From Devosia sp. (GTDB taxonomy: Bacteria > Pseudomonadota > Alphaproteobacteria > Rhizobiales > Devosiaceae): a stretch of 64,000 nucleotides of DNA. Below the pieces are notes generated by a model that had not been told where the DNA came from, did no database searches, and worked only from the letters and a program-made list of their open reading frames with translations. How positions within the stretch are numbered: position 1 is the first letter of the stretch; every line of letters begins with the position of its first letter. Location of the stretch: contig JAQGJK010000004.1 of the NCBI GenBank assembly GCA_028290665.1, positions 181,247 to 245,246 of the forward strand. Direction: 5' to 3'. Shown piece by piece: positions 59,099 to 64,000 of the stretch. Made by a program: the position numbers and the translations under genes.

Positions 59099-59233
59099 AG
59101 TGTCCCGCGACGCCCGATCCAGCATCCATCACCGAAAGGTGAAGGGAGGCTGCCCCGCAGTTGCGGATGACACCGGAAGCTGGCATGGAATGCCGGCAAA
59201 GCGGCGCGTAAGCGCGGCATTGCAAGGATTACG
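59099..59233 (+). ncRNA. Structured 5' leader of amn (candidate riboswitch)
   Basis: At least four hairpins can be drawn in the ~130 bases before amn. TCACC/GGTGA closes a GAAA loop (59129-59142); CCGC/GCGG (59155-59166); GCTGGCAT/ATGCCGGC (59179-59197); and GCGC/GCGC closes a GTAA loop (59204-59215). GTGTC (59100-59104) can pair with GACAC (59169-59173) to close the first part. ATCC (59124-59127) can pair with GGAT (59165-59168), which competes with the second hairpin. The AAGGGAGGCTGCCCCGCA stretch recalls the alphaproteobacterial cobalamin riboswitch core, but no B12 box is present. Class unassigned. Confidence 0.5.
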
Positions 59234-60709
59234 ATGACGACGATCAGTCCGCCTCCGCTGCCCCAGCAAGCCTTCACCGATCCCGAACTGGCCTGGCAGT
59301 ACATCCGCGACATCTACGACCGGAATACCGGGTTTATCCGCGACCAGTTGTTTGCCATGCAGCGCGGCGTGGTCCCCCAAGGACGCGTGCGGGCATTCTA
59401 CCCCGAGGTGCAGGTCCGCTCGACCAGCTACGGCAAGACCGAGAGCACCCTGCCCTACGGCTATCTCCACACGCCGGGCATCTATCGCACCACGGTTACC
59501 GCACCGGACCTGTTCAAACGATATTTCCAGGAACAGTTCACGGTCATTCTGCGCAACCATGGCAACGCTATCGAAGTCAGCGAATCGGACATGCCGATCC
59601 CGCTGCATTTCGCACTGAAATCGACCGAGAAGCTCGATGGCGAGGCGATCAATGCCCTCGGCATCCCGCTGCGCGATATTTTCGATGTGCCCGATCTGCA
59701 TGATACCGATGACGAGATTGCCAACGGCACCATGGTGCCACCGGCCGGGGGACCATACCCCCTCGCGACATTCACCGCGCCGCGCGTCGATTATTCGCTA
59801 CATCGGCTCAGTCATTACACCGGCACCGAGGCCGGGCATTTCCAGAACTTCGTCATCTTCACCAATTATGCGTTCTACATCGATGAATTCTGTCGGGTTG
59901 CCAAGGAACACATGTCGACTGGTCATACCCATTACGACAGCTTCATCGAGCCGGGCAACTTCATTACCCACAACCAGCGCCATGGTGGCGGCAGTGCTGG
60001 CGAACGCACCACCCGCTCACCGCAGATGCCGGCTTATCACCTGACGGCAGGGCGCGGCCGCGGCATCACCATGGTCAACATCGGCGTCGGGCCGTCCAAC
60101 GCCAAGACCATCACCGACCATATCGCGGTGCTTCGCCCCCATGCCTGGATCATGCTCGGCCACTGCGCCGGGCTCCGCAACAGCCAGGAACTCGGCGACT
60201 ACGTCCTTGCCCACGCCTATGTCCGCGAGGACCACGTCCTTGATGCCGACCTACCGCTGACAGTCCCCGTGCCCGCTCTGGCCGAAGTGCAGGTGGCGCT
60301 CGAACAGGCGGTGCAGGAGATCACCAAGCTCGAAGGCATCGAGACCAAGCGCATCATGCGCACCGGCACGGTCGCGACGTTTGACAACCGCAATTGGGAA
60401 TTGCGGGACCAGAAGGAAATCATCCAGCGCCTCAGCCAGTCGCGCGCCGTGGCGCTCGATATGGAAAGCGCCACCATCGCCGCCAACGGCTTCCGCTTCC
60501 GCGTTCCGTACGGCACGCTGCTGTGCGTGTCCGACAAGCCGCTGCATGGGGAATTGAAACTCCCCGGCATGGCCTCGGATTTCTACCGCACCCAAGTCAG
60601 CCGACACCTGCTGATCGGGCTGCGAGCCATGGAAATCCTCCGTGACCAGCCGGCCGAACGACTGCATTCGCGCAAGCTTCGCAGCTTCGCCGAGGTTGCC
60701 TTCCAGTGA
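59234..60709 (+). CDS. amn: AMP nucleosidase
   Basis: Splits AMP into adenine and ribose 5-phosphate, controlling the adenylate pool. The 491-residue protein has the N-terminal AMP nucleosidase domain (YIRDIYDRNTGFIRDQLFAMQRG). The phosphorylase-like catalytic domain follows, with VNIGVGPSNAKTITDHIAVLRPHAWIMLGHCAGLRNSQ, TGTVATFDNRNWEL, ALDMESATIAANGFRFRVPYGTLLCVSDKPLHGELKLPGMA. Length fits E. coli Amn (484). The ATG has AAGGA 5 bases upstream, downstream of a structured leader. The SDR gene overlaps its end by 4 bases (GTGA). Confidence 0.97.
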   Translation: MTTISPPPLPQQAFTDPELAWQYIRDIYDRNTGFIRDQLFAMQRGVVPQGRVRAFYPEVQVRSTSYGKTESTLPYGYLHTPGIYRTTVTAPDLFKRYFQEQFTVILRNHGNAIEVSESDMPIPLHFALKSTEKLDGEAINALGIPLRDIFDVPDLHDTDDEIANGTMVPPAGGPYPLATFTAPRVDYSLHRLSHYTGTEAGHFQNFVIFTNYAFYIDEFCRVAKEHMSTGHTHYDSFIEPGNFITHNQRHGGGSAGERTTRSPQMPAYHLTAGRGRGITMVNIGVGPSNAKTITDHIAVLRPHAWIMLGHCAGLRNSQELGDYVLAHAYVREDHVLDADLPLTVPVPALAEVQVALEQAVQEITKLEGIETKRIMRTGTVATFDNRNWELRDQKEIIQRLSQSRAVALDMESATIAANGFRFRVPYGTLLCVSDKPLHGELKLPGMASDFYRTQVSRHLLIGLRAMEILRDQPAERLHSRKLRSFAEVAFQ

Positions 60710-61488
60710 GCGGCAGGCTCAGCGGCCGGGTAGTGCTGGTCACCGGCTCGTCCTCGGGCATCGGCCTTGCCACGGCGCGTGCCGCGCAGGCCGAGGGCGC
60801 CGAGATCATGCTGCACGGCATCGATGAGGCACGCCTTGAGGCGGCCTCCGCCGAATTGGGCGTGCCTTTTGCCCGCATCGATCTCGCCGAACCGGACGCC
60901 GGGCGCCGTGTCGTCGAGGCGACGCTCGAGGCCTATGGCCGCATCGACGCGGTGGTCAACAACGCCGGGCTGTTCCCGCGCGGCGATCTCGCCGGCACCG
61001 ATCCGGCGCTGTTCGACCTGCTGATGGCGGTCAACGCCCGCGCGCCGCTGTTCGTCATCCAGCGTGCCGTCGAGGCGTTTCGTGTGCAAGGGACCAAAGG
61101 CGCCATCGTCAATATCGGCTCGGTCAATGCCTATGCCGGCCAGCCTGACCTGCTCGCCTACTCGATGTCAAAAGGCGCGCTGATAACCATGACGCGCAAT
61201 CTCGCCGATGCGCTGGCGCCCGAGGGCATCCGGGTCAACCAGCTCAACTGCGGCTGGGTGCTGACAGAGACCGAAATCGAAACCCAGCGCGCCGCCGGCC
61301 GACCCGACGATTGGCCGTCGACCGTGCCGCCACTCTGGGCACCGACCGGCGCGCTGTTGTCATCCGAAATGGTGGCGCACCACGTGCTGTTCTGGCTATC
61401 GGATGCCTCGGCACCGGTCACCGGCCAGGTCTACGAAGTCGAGCAAACGCCGTTTCTTGGCCGCACCGTGATGAGCCGAGTCAGCTAG
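60706..61488 (+). CDS. Short-chain dehydrogenase/reductase
   Basis: A 260-residue SDR with the NAD(P) motif VLVTGSSSGIGLATARAAQ, VVNNAGLFPRG, and the catalytic Ser-Tyr-Lys in NIGSVNAYAGQPDLLAYSMSKGALITMTRNLA. VNQLNCGWVLTETE follows. The substrate cannot be inferred. The GTG start overlaps the amn stop, so it is coupled to AMP nucleosidase. It converges on the Dabb-domain gene with a 4-base overlap. Confidence 0.92.
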   Translation: MSGRLSGRVVLVTGSSSGIGLATARAAQAEGAEIMLHGIDEARLEAASAELGVPFARIDLAEPDAGRRVVEATLEAYGRIDAVVNNAGLFPRGDLAGTDPALFDLLMAVNARAPLFVIQRAVEAFRVQGTKGAIVNIGSVNAYAGQPDLLAYSMSKGALITMTRNLADALAPEGIRVNQLNCGWVLTETEIETQRAAGRPDDWPSTVPPLWAPTGALLSSEMVAHHVLFWLSDASAPVTGQVYEVEQTPFLGRTVMSRVS

Positions 61489-61771
61489 AGCGCCTCGTAG
61501 TCAATCTCAAGAAACTTCGCGACCTCTGGCACCCATCGATCCCGCACGAACTCGACGTGGATCGGATGTTCGTCGTAGCGCTGGTACGCCGCTGCGTCGG
61601 CGAACTGCATTGAAAAGCCGAAATCGAACTCGTTCTTCGGGCTGATCTGCCGCAGCCGTTCGAAGTGCTGCACGCCGTGGATTTGCGTCAGCACCAACGC
61701 GTCGGTGAGGAATTTCGCCTCTGCCGACGAGCCGGCGGGATGCTTTAGGGTAAAAATCACCGAGTGGACAA

Positions 61772-61775
<4 letters not shown>
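61485..61775 (-). CDS. Dabb (stress-responsive A/B barrel) domain protein
   Basis: A 96-residue ferredoxin-like dimeric-barrel protein. It has IVHSVIFTLKHPAGSSAEAKFLTDALVLTQIHGVQHFERLRQISPKNEFDFGFSMQFADAAAYQRYDEHPIHVEFVRDRWVPEV, the whole pattern of the Dabb family. Members lack an agreed function; some act as olivetolic-acid-cyclase-like or stress proteins. It overlaps the end of maeB by 4 bases and so follows it in the same transcript. Confidence 0.9.

Positions 61776-64000
<2,225 letters not shown>

Noticed and set aside
59143..59200. Cobalamin riboswitch before amn
   Set aside because: GGCTGCCCCGCA resembles part of the core, but the conserved B12 box near the 3' end and the long loop of the CCGC hairpin are missing, and amn is not a known B12-regulated gene. 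I left the leader unclassified.

Overview
The window is one continuous stretch of GC-rich, densely packed bacterial chromosome with about 60 genes and one tRNA. Gene content and order point to an alphaproteobacterium of the Hyphomicrobiales (rhizobial) group. The main evidence is the dusB-ntrB-ntrC-ntrY-ntrX-hfq-hflX block, an E1-beta pyruvate dehydrogenase subunit with its own lipoyl domain, a fused ispDF, a PleD-type diguanylate cyclase next to rpmG, and pyrB beside a PyrC-like protein lacking the metal-binding HxH. A Devosia-like organism would fit, but this is an inference from gene order and protein style; nothing in the window settles the genus. I see no phage, transposase, CRISPR array or plasmid gene.

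Layout. 1-1121: the 3' end of pleD, then rpmG on the opposite strand with a strong terminator. 1206-11445 (minus strand): two tightly overlapped operons, pyrB-pyrC-plsY-dprA and topA-rnr-DUF983-mpg, separated by a 325-base spacer holding two inverted repeats. 11587-16194 (plus): a degenerate metallo-beta-lactamase-like gene, gatC, an acetyltransferase, a secreted protein, gatA (no gatB in view) and small hypothetical genes, with a repeat-rich spacer. 16286-26836 (plus): eno, an FtsB-like gene, the pyruvate dehydrogenase cluster (pdhA, a small membrane protein, pdhB, pdhC, an SGNH hydrolase, an acetyltransferase, lpd), a GlsB-type membrane protein, lipA and a Coq10/RatA protein. These link glycolysis, acetyl-CoA formation and lipoate synthesis. 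26837-28537 (minus): cinA-type amidase and ispDF. 28683-37911 (plus): the nitrogen-regulation block dusB-ntrBC-ntrYX followed by hfq and hflX. 37900-46142 (minus): mazG, a phosphodiesterase-like metallo-hydrolase, tatD, metG, holB, tmk, a D,D-carboxypeptidase and rlpA.

46388-50559 (plus): metH, behind a palindromic candidate operator, followed by a short protein that looks like a decayed CobW-type GTPase. 50556-56116 (minus): a small arginine-rich ORF, folD, the 5-oxoprolinase genes pxpBCA, tRNA-Ser(UGA), a quinone oxidoreductase and a TerC-family protein. 56293-58372 (plus): a YeeE/YedE transporter pair and a UbiH-type monooxygenase. 58374-64000: a DUF1993 gene, amn (AMP nucleosidase) behind a structured leader, an SDR enzyme, a Dabb-domain protein and the malic enzyme maeB, whose start lies beyond the window.

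Most of the window is ordinary core genome. The signals I would follow first are the roughly 130-base structured leader of amn (a candidate regulatory RNA), the P-loop-less CobW-like protein translationally coupled to metH, the palindrome at the metH promoter, and several accessory genes embedded in core operons. I found no clear sign of a new multi-gene system.
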